A program made the position numbers and the translations under genes. A stretch of DNA of 64,000 nucleotides from Microbacterium stercoris (lineage in GTDB: Bacteria > Actinomycetota > Actinomycetes > Actinomycetales > Microbacteriaceae). The notes below the pieces were generated by a model. The model was given only the letters and a program-made list of their open reading frames with translations. It had not been told where the DNA came from and searched no databases. The stretch lies in NCBI RefSeq assembly GCF_017592545.1, contig NZ_JAGFOA010000002.1, positions 248,001 to 312,000 of the forward strand, in the 5' to 3' direction. This document shows positions 45,174 to 53,512 of this stretch, one piece after another (position 1 is the first letter of the stretch; each line of letters starts with the position of its first letter).

Positions 45174-45788
45174 GTGGGGCGCAACGCAGAGGCCATCGAA
45201 GAGGGCGTCGCGATCTCGCTCGCTGCCGCGCGCCTTTCGGTGAAGAACACCATCCTGGTGAGCACGATCTCGCTCGACGAGTCGTTTGATCCGCTGCACT
45301 TCGTCGGGTCGGCGCACGCGGCGCTGATCGCGCTCGCCGAGGAGCAGGAGGCGGCCGCCGAGGCGGTCTCGAAGGCACGGAAGGCGGCCTGGGGCCGGCA
45401 CACCGCGCCGCACGGCACGCACGACTACCGCGACCGCGATGTGCGCAACCTCCGTCGTCGTGCCAAGCAGTACGCCGGCGTCGCGAAGGTGCTGCGTGCC
45501 AAGGCGGCCGATCAGGGTGTGCTGCGCGAGCTCGTCGAGCACGCGCGTGAGGCGGCCTGGCACGACGTCGAGATCAACCTGCAGGGGCGCCTGCGGGTCG
45601 AGGCGATGCGTCCGGAGCAGGATCCGGACTACGCGTCGATGCGCGAGGCGCGGATGCAGGCGCTGCGCCTGGTCGACCTGCAGAAGCTGTCGGCTCAGGC
45701 CCGCCGCAAGCGCAAGGCCGATGCCGAGGCAGCCGACGCCGGCGGCTCGGCCGACCCGCTCACGGAGGCGGTCGACGCCGCGACGTGA
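45174..45788 (+). CDS. Conserved-looking hypothetical protein
   Basis: A 204-residue basic, helical cytoplasmic protein with no signal or membrane segment. Its start is an N-terminal VGRNAEAIEEGVAISLAAARLS, the middle has GTHDYRDRDVRNLRRRAKQY, and the C-terminal third is a charged helix (RMQALRLVDLQKLSAQARRKRKADAEAAD). No domain is recognised. The GTG at 45174 is chosen over the ATG at 45159 because GGAGG lies 5 nt before it. It follows gap by 56 bp, which may mean co-transcription. Confidence 0.75.
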   Translation: MGRNAEAIEEGVAISLAAARLSVKNTILVSTISLDESFDPLHFVGSAHAALIALAEEQEAAAEAVSKARKAAWGRHTAPHGTHDYRDRDVRNLRRRAKQYAGVAKVLRAKAADQGVLRELVEHAREAAWHDVEINLQGRLRVEAMRPEQDPDYASMREARMQALRLVDLQKLSAQARRKRKADAEAADAGGSADPLTEAVDAAT

Positions 45789-45827
45789 CGGCGCGACGCG
45801 CCCGGGAGGCGCGTCGACATGGCCCGA

Positions 45828-45856
45828 TTGGCGTTCCAGGCAGGCCCCGTTGTAAG
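45828..45856 (+). promoter_or_regulatory. Candidate promoter of tRNA-Arg
   Basis: TTGGCG and TGTAAG separated by 17 bp, 36 bp before the mature tRNA. Confidence 0.45.
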
Positions 45857-45891
45857 CTGTACTGGTTGCCACGGCGACGAAAACAGAACAA

Positions 45892-45964
45892 GCGCCCGTA
45901 GCTCAATGGATAGAGCATCTGACTACGGATCAGAAGGTTAGGGGTTCGAGTCCCTTCGGGCGCA
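45892..45964 (+). tRNA. tRNA-Arg (anticodon ACG)
   Basis: A 73-nt cloverleaf: acceptor GCGCCCG/CGGGCGC, anticodon loop CTACGGA (ACG, read as inosine), GGTTCGAGTCC T-arm. CCA is not encoded. Its last six bases are the first six bases of the 70-bp direct repeat that brackets the island downstream. Confidence 0.97.
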
Positions 45965-46028
45965 CACTGTGTTGAGACAGTATTGAGAAGGCCCCCGCGA
46001 GAGCGGGGGCCTTCTCGTTTCTGTCAAG
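45959..46028 (+). repeat. 70-bp direct repeat, left copy (attL-like)
   Basis: 67 of 70 positions match 51141-51210 in the same orientation. It starts in the tRNA-Arg 3' end and includes the terminator. The three differences are at 45968, 45982 and 46006. Confidence 0.93.
45985..46016. terminator. Terminator of tRNA-Arg
   Basis: A perfect 14-bp stem GAGAAGGCCCCCGC/GCGGGGGCCTTCTC with loop GAGA, followed by GTTT. Confidence 0.9.
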
Positions 46029-46029
46029 C

Positions 46030-46593
46030 CGCCGGAAGGCGACAACGAAGCGGTATCCCGCCGCGTTCGAAGATATGACTCTCGGGTACGACGCCGCCGA
46101 CCGGCACGTGAGGACCACGTACGACGACGGCGCGGTGGTGCCGATTCTGCGGGATGCGGCCAGCCGCATCGTGCAGCGCACCATCGACCCTGCCGGCACC
46201 GCGGCGGCCGTGGCGACGAAGCACCTCTACGCCGGGGATGCAGACACCCCGTTCGCCACCACCACCGGCGCGGAGATGACGCGTCAGGTGGGGCTTCCGG
46301 GTGGGGCACCGTGACGATCACCGCCAGCGGCAGCACATGGGCGTATCCGTCGATGCCCCTCGGCCGCTTTCTCCAAGTCGACCCCGTCGAAGGCGGTGTG
46401 GACAACGACTGGCCCACCGACCCATCGGGGAAGATGACCTCACTGAGGAGTGCGCCCTATGGTGCGATGCCGCCGGTCAGTTCGACAGCGGCCAATTCGC
46501 TGATGATGTGGCCTTTGCGCTTGGTATCGCGGGAATGTTCGGATGTGCGGTCTGTCTTGGTGTCTCAATCGGAAACACGGAAAGAGCCTTATC
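46030..46593 (+). pseudogene. Degraded RHS/YD-repeat protein, C-terminal remnant
   Basis: Three consecutive frames each carry part of an RHS core. Frame A (to about 46310) has GYDAADRHVRTTYDDGAVV, HLYAGDADTPFATTTG and TRQVGLPGG; frame B (about 46313-46432) continues with TITASGSTWAYPS and then the RHS-end signature GRFLQVDPVEGGVDND and PTDP; frame C (about 46430-46590) reads LTEECALWCDAAGQF and a hydrophobic FALGIAGMFGCAVCLGVSIG. At least two frameshifts and an internal deletion between WAYPS and GRFLQVDP are needed to join them. In intact RHS proteins the PTDP motif precedes a variable toxin tip. Start and 5' part are missing. Confidence 0.82.
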
Positions 46594-46595
46594 AT

Positions 46596-47114
46596 ATGAG
46601 AGCCTTGATCAAGTATGCCTTCGAGGTGAACATTGGTGGGCCCTATCTGTTGCTGTTCCCTTTCGTGTTCTTCGCTCCCGGCCCTCTCTGGGTCGCGATT
46701 TTGGGCTACCTCGCGGCAGGCGCGTTGCTGCTGTTCATAGCATGGTCACGGCGTCGGTACGAGCAGAAGAGCGGCCTGGTTCGCCCTTCCGCCGTGGAAT
46801 CTCGAGTCCGTGGTCTCATGCAGGTGCCTAAAGTCATTGGCACGGACGATCGTCCCTCGGTGTTGGGCATCGCCACCGAAGGGCAGTATGTGAACTGCCA
46901 CCTCCTGTCGGCACGGGTTGGAGACGAGATCCATGCCCTCATCGTGTCGCGACGTTGGCCGAATCGAATCGCGGAGTTTCTTTGCTTCGGTTCGGTCGGA
47001 GAGTGGCGATCCTGGGCGCGACTGAACGGAGTGATCTTCCTAGCGGAAGGGAAGTATGCCGACGCCGTATACGAGCGATTCTTCGAACAGCATGTCGATC
47101 GCTTGGGACGGTGA
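46596..47114 (+). CDS. Orphan protein in the immunity-gene position
   Basis: A 172-residue protein with two closely spaced membrane segments (about 12-30 and 34-50, VNIGGPYLLLFPFVFFAPGPLWVAILGYLAAGALLLF) and a soluble C-terminal domain of about 110 residues. No family is recognised. The DNA is unusually A+T-rich for this genome (26 G/C in the 60 bases 46561-46620), and the gene follows the RHS remnant directly, where immunity proteins to RHS toxins are normally encoded. A role as an immunity protein that outlived its toxin is an inference from position and composition. Confidence 0.62.
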   Translation: MRALIKYAFEVNIGGPYLLLFPFVFFAPGPLWVAILGYLAAGALLLFIAWSRRRYEQKSGLVRPSAVESRVRGLMQVPKVIGTDDRPSVLGIATEGQYVNCHLLSARVGDEIHALIVSRRWPNRIAEFLCFGSVGEWRSWARLNGVIFLAEGKYADAVYERFFEQHVDRLGR

Positions 47115-47289
47115 CTGAAGTCACATAAGACTCGCTGGCTCTCGTTCTAGCAGGCGCAGGAGTTGGAGATCGGGGGATGCAAGTGAGCTCTTCGCATGAG
47201 CGATCTCACCGCCCCGGGGCCTCGGGAGGCCTCACCGAGGTCTGACGTGCGGTGGCGCCGCGCGGCACAGAACTCGCACTGAGCAGGAC

Positions 47290-47934
47290 TCACGCCTCGC
47301 GCGCGACGACCGTTCCGAGCGCTCCCGGCGCGAGTCCGAGCGTCCACTCCGCCACGTCCGCGACGACGCGGGTGTGGGCCGGGTGCTTCGATTGCGCGGA
47401 GGCGTTGACGTACGACCCGCCGCCGTCGACGGCGATGAGGATGCGGATGCACGCCGTCTCGGCATCCACGGGGGAGAAGTCGCCCGCGGCGATGCCGTCG
47501 TCGATGAGCCGGGTGAGGCGCTCGCGGTCGAGCGCGTCCTGCACCTCGAGTTCGGCGTCGAGGGCGGGGCTGAACCGAGACAGGTGTCGGGCGTTCAGCC
47601 AGAGGCGCGCGAGGGGGAGCGAGGCGCCGCGCTCGATGTGGTGGACGAAGCGGGCCAGGCGCTCGACGGGCGTTCCCTCCGCGGCGAAGAAATGCTCCCG
47701 TTCGGTCACAGCGGCGCGGGCGAACGCTGCGACGACGAGATCCTCGGCCACGGGGTAGTAGTGGGTGATGAGTCCGGGGCGGACTCCGAGTCGCGCGGCC
47801 ACGGCGCGGAGGGTGATGCGCTCAAGCCCCTCCTCGATGGCGATGTCTGCAGCGCACTCGAGGATCTCCTCGCGCCGTTCTTCTGGCTGCTTGCGGATCC
47901 GCGGGGAGGCAGTGCTTGACGTCACGCGTCCCAT
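47290..47934 (-). CDS. TetR/AcrR family regulator of the NCS1/amidohydrolase module
   Basis: A 214-residue repressor with a TetR helix-turn-helix at about 18-65 (ITLRAVAARLGVRPGLITHYYPVAEDLV) and a BetI-like C-terminal domain (TetR_C_6-like, LARFVHHIERG..LWLNARHLSRF). It is divergent from the permease across 74 bp that hold several GACCAATAG/CCAAT-N5-ATTGG motifs, its likely operators. Confidence 0.9.
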   Translation of the reverse strand: MGRVTSSTASPRIRKQPEERREEILECAADIAIEEGLERITLRAVAARLGVRPGLITHYYPVAEDLVVAAFARAAVTEREHFFAAEGTPVERLARFVHHIERGASLPLARLWLNARHLSRFSPALDAELEVQDALDRERLTRLIDDGIAAGDFSPVDAETACIRILIAVDGGGSYVNASAQSKHPAHTRVVADVAEWTLGLAPGALGTVVAREA

Positions 47935-47948
47935 GCTATTGACTGACT

Positions 47949-47980
47949 GACCAATAGTCCATTGGGCACCCGACCAATAG
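47949..47980. promoter_or_regulatory. Operator cluster upstream of the NCS1 permease
   Basis: GACCAATAG occurs at 47949-47957 and 47972-47980, and CCAAT-AGTCC-ATTGG at 47951-47965 is a perfect inverted repeat. It lies in the 74-bp divergent spacer. Confidence 0.65.
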
Positions 47981-48008
47981 CAATGACGCTCCTCCCGGAA
48001 GGACTTCC

Positions 48009-49505
48009 ATGACCGATATCCGATCCACCGCCGACGGTGTGCCAGTCGGCGGCGGCAGCGCCCGTGGCACGACGGCAGCCCCCGCGCTCGCCCCGGATGC
48101 CGGTCTGTCCGACTCCGCCACTCGTCCCGAGACTCGGGGCATCGAACTCATCGACGACACGCAGCGCCACGGCCGCGCACGAGACCTGTTCCTGATCTGG
48201 GCCGCGCCGAGCGTCAGCATTCTGAACCTGACGATCGGCGCGTCCCTGATCCTGCTCGGCCTCGAGGTCTGGCAGGCGGTCGCCGTGATCGGCGCCGCCT
48301 CGCTGCTGTGGATCCTGCCAGGCGTGATCGCCGGCAGTGGACCCGCTTCGGGCACCGCCGGCTCCGTCGTGACCCGCGCCATGTACGGGATCTTCGGCAA
48401 CCGGCTCTTCGTCGCCGTCGTCGGCTGGTTCATCGGCGCCGTGTTCCTCTCACTGACGTGGCTCGCCTCGTCCTTCATGGGTGCCGACCTGCTGCGCCGC
48501 GTCGGCCTGCAGGATCCGGTCTGGGTGCCCATCGGCGTCACCGTCGTCGTCGCAGCCGTGACGATCCTCGTCGCGATCTTCGGCCACGGACTGATCCTGC
48601 GCGCCTACCCGTACATGGCGGCGGCGCTCTTCCTCATCTTCCTTGCCGTCGCCGGATTCATCGCCCCGACCGTCGACTGGCAGTACTCCGCACCGGCGCC
48701 CCTGACCGGTGCCGCCCTGTGGTCGTCGATCTCGATCGGCTTCACGATCCTCGCCTCCACCCCGCTGTCGTTCATCAACAGCCCCGACATCGCGCGCTAC
48801 CTGCCGCGCAGCACGAAGCCCTCGCACATCGCCGCGGCGACTGCGCTCGGCGGGGCCGTGCCGTTCATCGTGTTCACGATCGTGGGTGTGCTGCTCGCCA
48901 CGGGCCTGAGCGCCGCCGCGTTCGAGGCGGGCATCGACGTCGCCTTGCTCGACCTCCTGCCGGGCTGGCTCGGCCCGGTGCTCGTTGTGGGCGTCATCGT
49001 CAACACCATCGCCCTGAATGCCATGACGGCTTACACGTCGAGCATGGCGCTGCAGGCGATCGGCTTCCGGCTCCGCCGCATCCCCGCCGCGATCATCGTC
49101 GGTGTCGTCGGCACGGCCCTCACGATCTACCTGGTGCTGTCCTCGAGCCTCCTGGAGGCGGCGAATCTGATGCTGCAGTTCCTCGTCGTGGTCTCCGGAC
49201 CCGCGATGGCCATCTTCGTCGTCGACGTCCTCCTGCGCCGGTACCGGTACGACGGGATCGACCTCTTCGACGACGCCAGGGGCGGCAGGTTCTGGTACTC
49301 CGCGGGATGGAGCATCCCGGGCATCACCGCCCTCCTCGTCGGCGGCATCGTCACCGCGGTGTGCCTCTCGACGAGCGTGTGGGAGGGGCCGGTCGCGCAG
49401 CTGACGGGCCACGTCGACCTCTCCGTGCCGGTCGGGATGGCCGTGTCCGCCCTGCTCTACGCCGTGCTGCTGCGCACCCCTCTCGGAAAGGACGGTCGAC
49501 CGTGA
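48009..49505 (+). CDS. NCS1-family cytosine/purine-type permease
   Basis: A 498-residue permease with about 12 membrane segments after a 55-residue hydrophilic N-terminus. The first-helix region LFLIWAAPSVSILNLTIGASLILLGL and the FINSPDIARYLPRSTKPSH block match the codB/NCS1 family of nucleobase, hydantoin, thiamine or allantoin transporters. Ribosome-binding site GGAAGGAC precedes the ATG. Its TGA overlaps the GTG of the amidohydrolase (GTGA), so uptake and hydrolysis are coupled. Confidence 0.9.
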   Translation: MTDIRSTADGVPVGGGSARGTTAAPALAPDAGLSDSATRPETRGIELIDDTQRHGRARDLFLIWAAPSVSILNLTIGASLILLGLEVWQAVAVIGAASLLWILPGVIAGSGPASGTAGSVVTRAMYGIFGNRLFVAVVGWFIGAVFLSLTWLASSFMGADLLRRVGLQDPVWVPIGVTVVVAAVTILVAIFGHGLILRAYPYMAAALFLIFLAVAGFIAPTVDWQYSAPAPLTGAALWSSISIGFTILASTPLSFINSPDIARYLPRSTKPSHIAAATALGGAVPFIVFTIVGVLLATGLSAAAFEAGIDVALLDLLPGWLGPVLVVGVIVNTIALNAMTAYTSSMALQAIGFRLRRIPAAIIVGVVGTALTIYLVLSSSLLEAANLMLQFLVVVSGPAMAIFVVDVLLRRYRYDGIDLFDDARGGRFWYSAGWSIPGITALLVGGIVTAVCLSTSVWEGPVAQLTGHVDLSVPVGMAVSALLYAVLLRTPLGKDGRP

Positions 49506-51115
49506 CCACCCGCTACCTCAACGGACGCATCTTCACCGCCGACCTCGACCCGACCCGCACCTGGGCGGAGGTGATCGTCATCGACGGAGAGGAGATCGCT
49601 TACGTCGGCACCGCCGACGGGGCGCCCGATGCCGACGAGACGGTCGACCTGGAGGGACGCCTGGTGCTCCCCGGCTTCACCGACGCGCACACCCACCTGC
49701 TCATGACAGGCGCCGCGCTGGGCCAGGTGCCTCTGACCGCCGCCCGATCGCTCGACGAGATCCAGGAGGCGCTTCGCCAGGCGCGGACGGAGAACCCCGG
49801 CGCGGCGGTCCTCCGCGGGCGCGGCTGGCTGTTCGACTCCGTGCCCGACGGTGCGCCGACCGCCGCGATGATCGACGCCGTCATCAACGACATCCCGGTC
49901 TACCTCGACGCGAACGACTATCACTCGTGCTGGGTCAACACGGCTGCGCTCGCGGAACTCGGCATCACCCGCGCCACGCCCGACCCCCTCGGCGGTCGAA
50001 TCGTGCGCGACGCGGACGGTGAGCCGACCGGCCTTCTCCTCGAGACCGCGGCGACGCAGTACGCGTGGGCGCATCGCGACGAGACCACGACCGACGCCGA
50101 TCGCGACGCCGACGTCGACCGCGTGATCGACGCCTACCTCGCCACGGGCGTCACCGGAGTGGTCGACATGGCGTTCGACGAGTTCGGCCTCGCGGCCTTC
50201 GAGCGGGCACGCGTGCGGCGCGGCGGTGAGCTCCCCATCCGCGTCGCGGCGCACTGGCTCGTCAACAACACCGGCGACGACGACTCCAACCTCGCGCAGG
50301 TGGCGCGGGCCGCCGACCTCGCGAAGGCGTCGGCCTCGCCGTGGCTGCGCGTCGTCGGCATCAAGCTCATCCTCGACGGGGTCATCGACGCGTGCACGGC
50401 GGCGATGCGGCATCCGTACGCCGACGGCTCGAACGCAGAACCGATCTGGCCCGTCGAACAGCTGCATCCGGTGGTCGTCGCCGCGGATGCCGCAGGACTG
50501 CAGATCGCGCAGCACGCGATCGGCGACCGGGCCAGCGACATCGCGCTCGATGCGCTCGAGCACGCGGCGTCCGTGAATGGGGACCGGCCGCGACGTCACC
50601 GCATCGAGCACCTCGAATACGCCGCGCCCGGAACGGCAGAGCGGATGGCGCGCCTCGGCGTCACGGCGTCGATGCAGCCCGTGCACAGCGACCCCGCGAT
50701 CTTCGACAACTGGGCGCAGATGCTCGGTGACCACCGCGTCGAGCGGGCGTTCCCGTGGCCGGAGTACGAGGCGGCCGGTGCCCTCCTGGCCTTCTCGACG
50801 GACGCACCGACGGCACCCCACGAGTCTCTGGCGAACATGTACGTCGCGTCGACGCGGGCGTCGGCTCTCGATCCGTCCGTGCCGGCGACGCATCCGCAGT
50901 ACGCCTTGCCGTTGGAGAGCGCCTTCGGCCATGCCACCCGGGACGCCGCGGCATCGGTGGGAGACGGGGGCTGGCGAGGGCGGATCGCCCCCGGGTTCGC
51001 GGCCGATCTCATCGTGCTCGATACGGACCCGTTCGCCGAGGGTCCGCGGTCACTGCTCGGCGCCCACATCGTCGAGACCATCGTCGCGGGCCGCACCCGG
51101 TTCCGTACGCGATAG
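49502..51115 (+). CDS. Amidohydrolase (YtcJ-like, Amidohydro_3)
   Basis: A 537-residue metal-dependent amidohydrolase. The early metal site is DAHTHLL (about 59-65), later HAIGDRASD and HRIEHLEYA (about 339-364) carry further metal-binding His, and the Asp in [11 protein letters not shown] is near 427. The YtcJ/AepA-like branch removes N-acyl or N-formyl groups or hydrolyses ring amides. It probably degrades whatever the coupled NCS1 permease imports; the compound is unknown. No signal peptide, so cytoplasmic. Confidence 0.88.
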   Translation: MTTRYLNGRIFTADLDPTRTWAEVIVIDGEEIAYVGTADGAPDADETVDLEGRLVLPGFTDAHTHLLMTGAALGQVPLTAARSLDEIQEALRQARTENPGAAVLRGRGWLFDSVPDGAPTAAMIDAVINDIPVYLDANDYHSCWVNTAALAELGITRATPDPLGGRIVRDADGEPTGLLLETAATQYAWAHRDETTTDADRDADVDRVIDAYLATGVTGVVDMAFDEFGLAAFERARVRRGGELPIRVAAHWLVNNTGDDDSNLAQVARAADLAKASASPWLRVVGIKLILDGVIDACTAAMRHPYADGSNAEPIWPVEQLHPVVVAADAAGLQIAQHAIGDRASDIALDALEHAASVNGDRPRRHRIEHLEYAAPGTAERMARLGVTASMQPVHSDPAIFDNWAQMLGDHRVERAFPWPEYEAAGALLAFSTDAPTAPHESLANMYVASTRASALDPSVPATHPQYALPLESAFGHATRDAAASVGDGGWRGRIAPGFAADLIVLDTDPFAEGPRSLLGAHIVETIVAGRTRFRTR

Positions 51116-51140
51116 GTCGACGTACCTGCGCCATGGACCC

Positions 51141-51210
51141 GGCGCACACCGTGTTGAGACAGTACTGAGAAGGCCCCCGCGAGAGCGAGGGCCTTCTCGT
51201 TTCTGTCAAG
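51141..51210 (+). repeat. 70-bp direct repeat, right copy (attR-like)
   Basis: Second copy, 5,182 bp from the first. Outside the repeat, upstream bases do not resemble a tRNA, so only the last six tRNA bases and the terminator were duplicated. Confidence 0.93.
51167..51198. terminator. Second copy of the tRNA-Arg terminator
   Basis: The same 14-bp stem as 45985-46016 but with one mismatch (A at 51188), 52 bp after the amidohydrolase stop. It now ends the island operon. Confidence 0.8.
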
Positions 51211-51224
51211 AGCGGCGGGGGTGA

Positions 51225-51241
51225 TTCACCCTGAGGGTGAA
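51225..51241. promoter_or_regulatory. 17-bp perfect palindrome
   Basis: TTCACCCTGAGGGTGAA has perfect 8-bp arms and a single central base. It is 14 bp beyond the right repeat and 144 bp before the GTG of the next operon. Operator-like. Confidence 0.5.
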
Positions 51242-51384
51242 CTTCGGGCTCAAGAGGCCGCTTCCGCCCGATTTGGGCACTTCTGCCCGCCCGGCGCAGG
51301 GCACACTGAATCATCGCAATCGGGTGATCCCGTGACCGGGCACCGAATTGGGGTCCGCGCAGGTGTCGGGGGAAGGGGCCGCGC

Positions 51385-52347
51385 GTGATCCTCATCGACA
51401 TCGCCGCCACGAACGGAGTGAGACTCCGGGAGATCGGCGCGCTGCGCGCCTGGGAGCGCACGGCGCGCGAGCGCCAGGCCGGGCGCCCCGCGGGGGTCGA
51501 CTGGTTCGTCGCCCTCGAGGTGCTGTCGGACGACCGGCCGGATGTGCGGCGCCGCAGCGCGCCGACCGTCAAGGCGCTCGCCGCATACCTGGACACCTCC
51601 GCCGGCGCCGTGTACGACGGGGCGCTGAAGGCCTCGGGCCAGAAGCTCCGCGCGGCCCTGGGGCAGGATCCGACGCCGCGATCCCGCTCGCATCAGGCGA
51701 TGAGCGACCTCTACCTGCAGGCTCGGATGGCGACGTTCCTCAGCTATCGCGACGGCCTCGTCCACTTCCTCGGGGGAGTCCCCGTCAGCGCCGAGCACGC
51801 CCTGCATGCCTACGTGCGCGTGGTGCTCGAATGGGCCGCGCGCTGGCGCGGGCTCACGCGCGCGACCGAGCTGGAGCGCCGCCAGCGCGACGAGGCCCTC
51901 CCGGGCCGTGGCTCGGGCGCGGATCTGCGGGCCGGTGCGATCGCGCTGCCCGCGATCGTCGCGCTCGACCTCGACGACCTGCTGCGTCTGCTCGATCAGG
52001 AGTCGGGTGCGGTGGTGTCGGCCCCGGACGCAGCGCTGCGGGTCGAGCGGCTCGGCCGCGCGCTCTCGCACGCGATCGCCTTCCTCATCGAGGACCCGAC
52101 CCTGCCCGTGGAGGGCGCGTACGGACACCTTCTGTCCGAGCTCGGCCGGATCGCGGGCGGACCTCCGGCTCGCCGCCGTGTCTCGCAGGTGCACAGCCGC
52201 CTCGCCGCGGCCGAGGCCATCAGCGAGATCCGCGAGATGCTGCTGGCGCGCTCGGGTGACCCGCGCGTGGATGCCGACCGCGTGGATCGGCTGCTGGCGG
52301 ACGTGCGGCTCTCGCTGGCCACGAGGGTGGGGGTGCAGGATGACTGA
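51385..52347 (+). CDS. Unrecognised protein, first of an overlapping pair
   Basis: A 320-residue soluble, helix-rich protein with no recognised domain. Residues about 10-90 (EIGALRAWERTARERQAGR, GVDWFVALEVLSDDRPDV, AAYLDTSAGAVYDGALKA) look like a compact N-terminal domain with a possible helix-turn-helix; the rest is a Leu/Ala/Arg-rich helical array. GTG start with GGGGGAAGGGG upstream. It overlaps the next gene by 8 bp, so the two are made together. Being just beyond the island and of unknown function, it is worth a structure-based search. Confidence 0.75.
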   Translation: MILIDIAATNGVRLREIGALRAWERTARERQAGRPAGVDWFVALEVLSDDRPDVRRRSAPTVKALAAYLDTSAGAVYDGALKASGQKLRAALGQDPTPRSRSHQAMSDLYLQARMATFLSYRDGLVHFLGGVPVSAEHALHAYVRVVLEWAARWRGLTRATELERRQRDEALPGRGSGADLRAGAIALPAIVALDLDDLLRLLDQESGAVVSAPDAALRVERLGRALSHAIAFLIEDPTLPVEGAYGHLLSELGRIAGGPPARRRVSQVHSRLAAAEAISEIREMLLARSGDPRVDADRVDRLLADVRLSLATRVGVQDD

Positions 52348-53479
52348 CATCGAGCTCGTTCCGGAGCTGTCGCTGCCGGAGGATCCGGCGCCGCGCTGCT
52401 CCAATCGCGACCTGCGCGAGGAGTGGGACGCGGCCGAGGCACGCGCGTACTTCGCCGCGGCCGTCACCGTGCTGCCGCACTCGGAGCGTGCCCGAGGCAT
52501 CCTGCAGCGTCTCGAGGACCTGCTCGACGACGCCGTCGCCGATGAGAGCGTGGAGTCGAGCGCGGCCCGGCGTGTGCTGATCGTCGATCTGACCGAGTAC
52601 CTCGAGGAGCGCCGCGGCCGCTCGCGCCCCGAGGCCGCGCGCCTGTCGGAGCTGCGCTGGAAGATGTCGAGCATCGAGCCCGTCGTCGCCGAAGACGATC
52701 CGGCTCTCGAGCGCCGTCGGACCGAGGAGGCGATGCTGCGCGGCGGCGACCCCGCGCAGCGCGATGGGGTGATCGAGGAGCTGCGCGAGCGGGCCGACGT
52801 GCACGGCTCCCTGCAGGCGCCCGACCATCTCACGATCACGCGCGCTCTGCGCCTCGCGTGCCTGCTGCGGCTGCGCGGCACCTCGGAGGATCTCGTCGAA
52901 GCGCACCGCCTGGTCGACGCGGCGATCCACTGGCGCACGCGCCAGCACGGCGCCGAGCATCCGCTCACGCTCGGGGCGCGCGTCGCCGCCGTGCGCAACG
53001 TGCTCGAGCCGCTCGAGGCCCGCCGAGACGAGGGTCCGCTCGGTCTCGGACACGCCGACGGCGTGCGCGAGGCGTTCGAGCTGGCCTCCTCGCTCTTCGC
53101 CACGTCGTCGCGCGTGCTCGGCGAGCATCACCCCATCGCGGTCAGCGCCCTGTTGTGCATCGCGCGGGCGGCGCGTCTGGGGGATCGGCCCGTCGAGGCG
53201 CGGCTGCATGCGGAGCGCGCACTCGCCCTGTCAGCCGGGCGCGACGAACGCGCCGAGTCCGGTGTGCCGGCGATCCTGCGCTTCCTCATCGCCGAGTCGG
53301 AGGCCCTCGGCCACCCGCTGCTGATGCGCCCGCGGGGGGCGTGGCCGTCGCGCACCCGCGACCCGCGCATCGTCCGCGCCATCGCGCTGCTCGACGAGGC
53401 GCAGGCCGCCATCCTGCATCGCAGCAGCCTGGCGCCGTGGAGCGTCCGCATCCAGCGTCTGCGTGCCGCCCTGGTCTGA
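52340..53479 (+). CDS. TPR-like protein, second of an overlapping pair
   Basis: A 379-residue, all-helical, charged protein. Repeats such as RQHGAEHPLTLGARVAAVRNVLEPLE (about 198-225) and SSRVLGEHHPIAVSALLCIARAARLGDRP (about 254-282) match the TPR_10/TPR_12 pattern (LGxxHPxTLxxxxxLA) often attached to STAND NTPases and signalling proteins, but no catalytic domain is present here. The start ATG lies within the 3' end of the previous gene. Partner in a complex with the upstream protein is a plausible inference. Confidence 0.75.
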   Translation: MTDIELVPELSLPEDPAPRCSNRDLREEWDAAEARAYFAAAVTVLPHSERARGILQRLEDLLDDAVADESVESSAARRVLIVDLTEYLEERRGRSRPEAARLSELRWKMSSIEPVVAEDDPALERRRTEEAMLRGGDPAQRDGVIEELRERADVHGSLQAPDHLTITRALRLACLLRLRGTSEDLVEAHRLVDAAIHWRTRQHGAEHPLTLGARVAAVRNVLEPLEARRDEGPLGLGHADGVREAFELASSLFATSSRVLGEHHPIAVSALLCIARAARLGDRPVEARLHAERALALSAGRDERAESGVPAILRFLIAESEALGHPLLMRPRGAWPSRTRDPRIVRAIALLDEAQAAILHRSSLAPWSVRIQRLRAALV

Positions 53480-53498
53480 CGTTCGCTCAGAGCGAACG
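53480..53498. terminator. Short terminator-like hairpin
   Basis: CGTTCGCT/AGCGAACG with loop CAG starts at the base after the stop codon and separates the TPR-like gene from the converging MarR gene. No U-tract. Confidence 0.55.
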
Positions 53499-53512
53499 AT
53501 GTCTGCCTCGGG

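Larger units (their letters stand above)
46029..51140. mobile_element. Putative 5.1-kb genomic island at tRNA-Arg
   Basis: The segment between the two 70-bp repeats carries an RHS remnant, an A+T-rich orphan gene, and a TetR/NCS1/amidohydrolase module, none related to the flanking housekeeping genes. No integrase, transposase or conjugation gene is present, so either the element has lost its recombinase or it was brought in by another route. Boundaries follow from the repeats; mobility itself is inference. Confidence 0.6.

Noticed and set aside
37147..45378. Uninterrupted minus-strand open frame of about 2,740 codons antisense to the adhesin and gap genes
   Set aside because: It is an artefact of high G+C and repeated codons in the adhesin gene: the translation is an Arg/His/Asp/Gly-rich low-complexity string with no domain, while the plus strand has a signal peptide, Ig repeats and a sorting signal.
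45930..46199. Minus-strand frame ending in SVRPKGLEPLTF across tRNA-Arg and its terminator
   Set aside because: This is a well-known kind of false gene made by translating tRNA DNA.
46029..51140. Integrase, transposase or terminal inverted repeats in the putative island
   Set aside because: None could be found in any frame, so the island call rests only on the 70-bp repeats and content, and no named element type is claimed.
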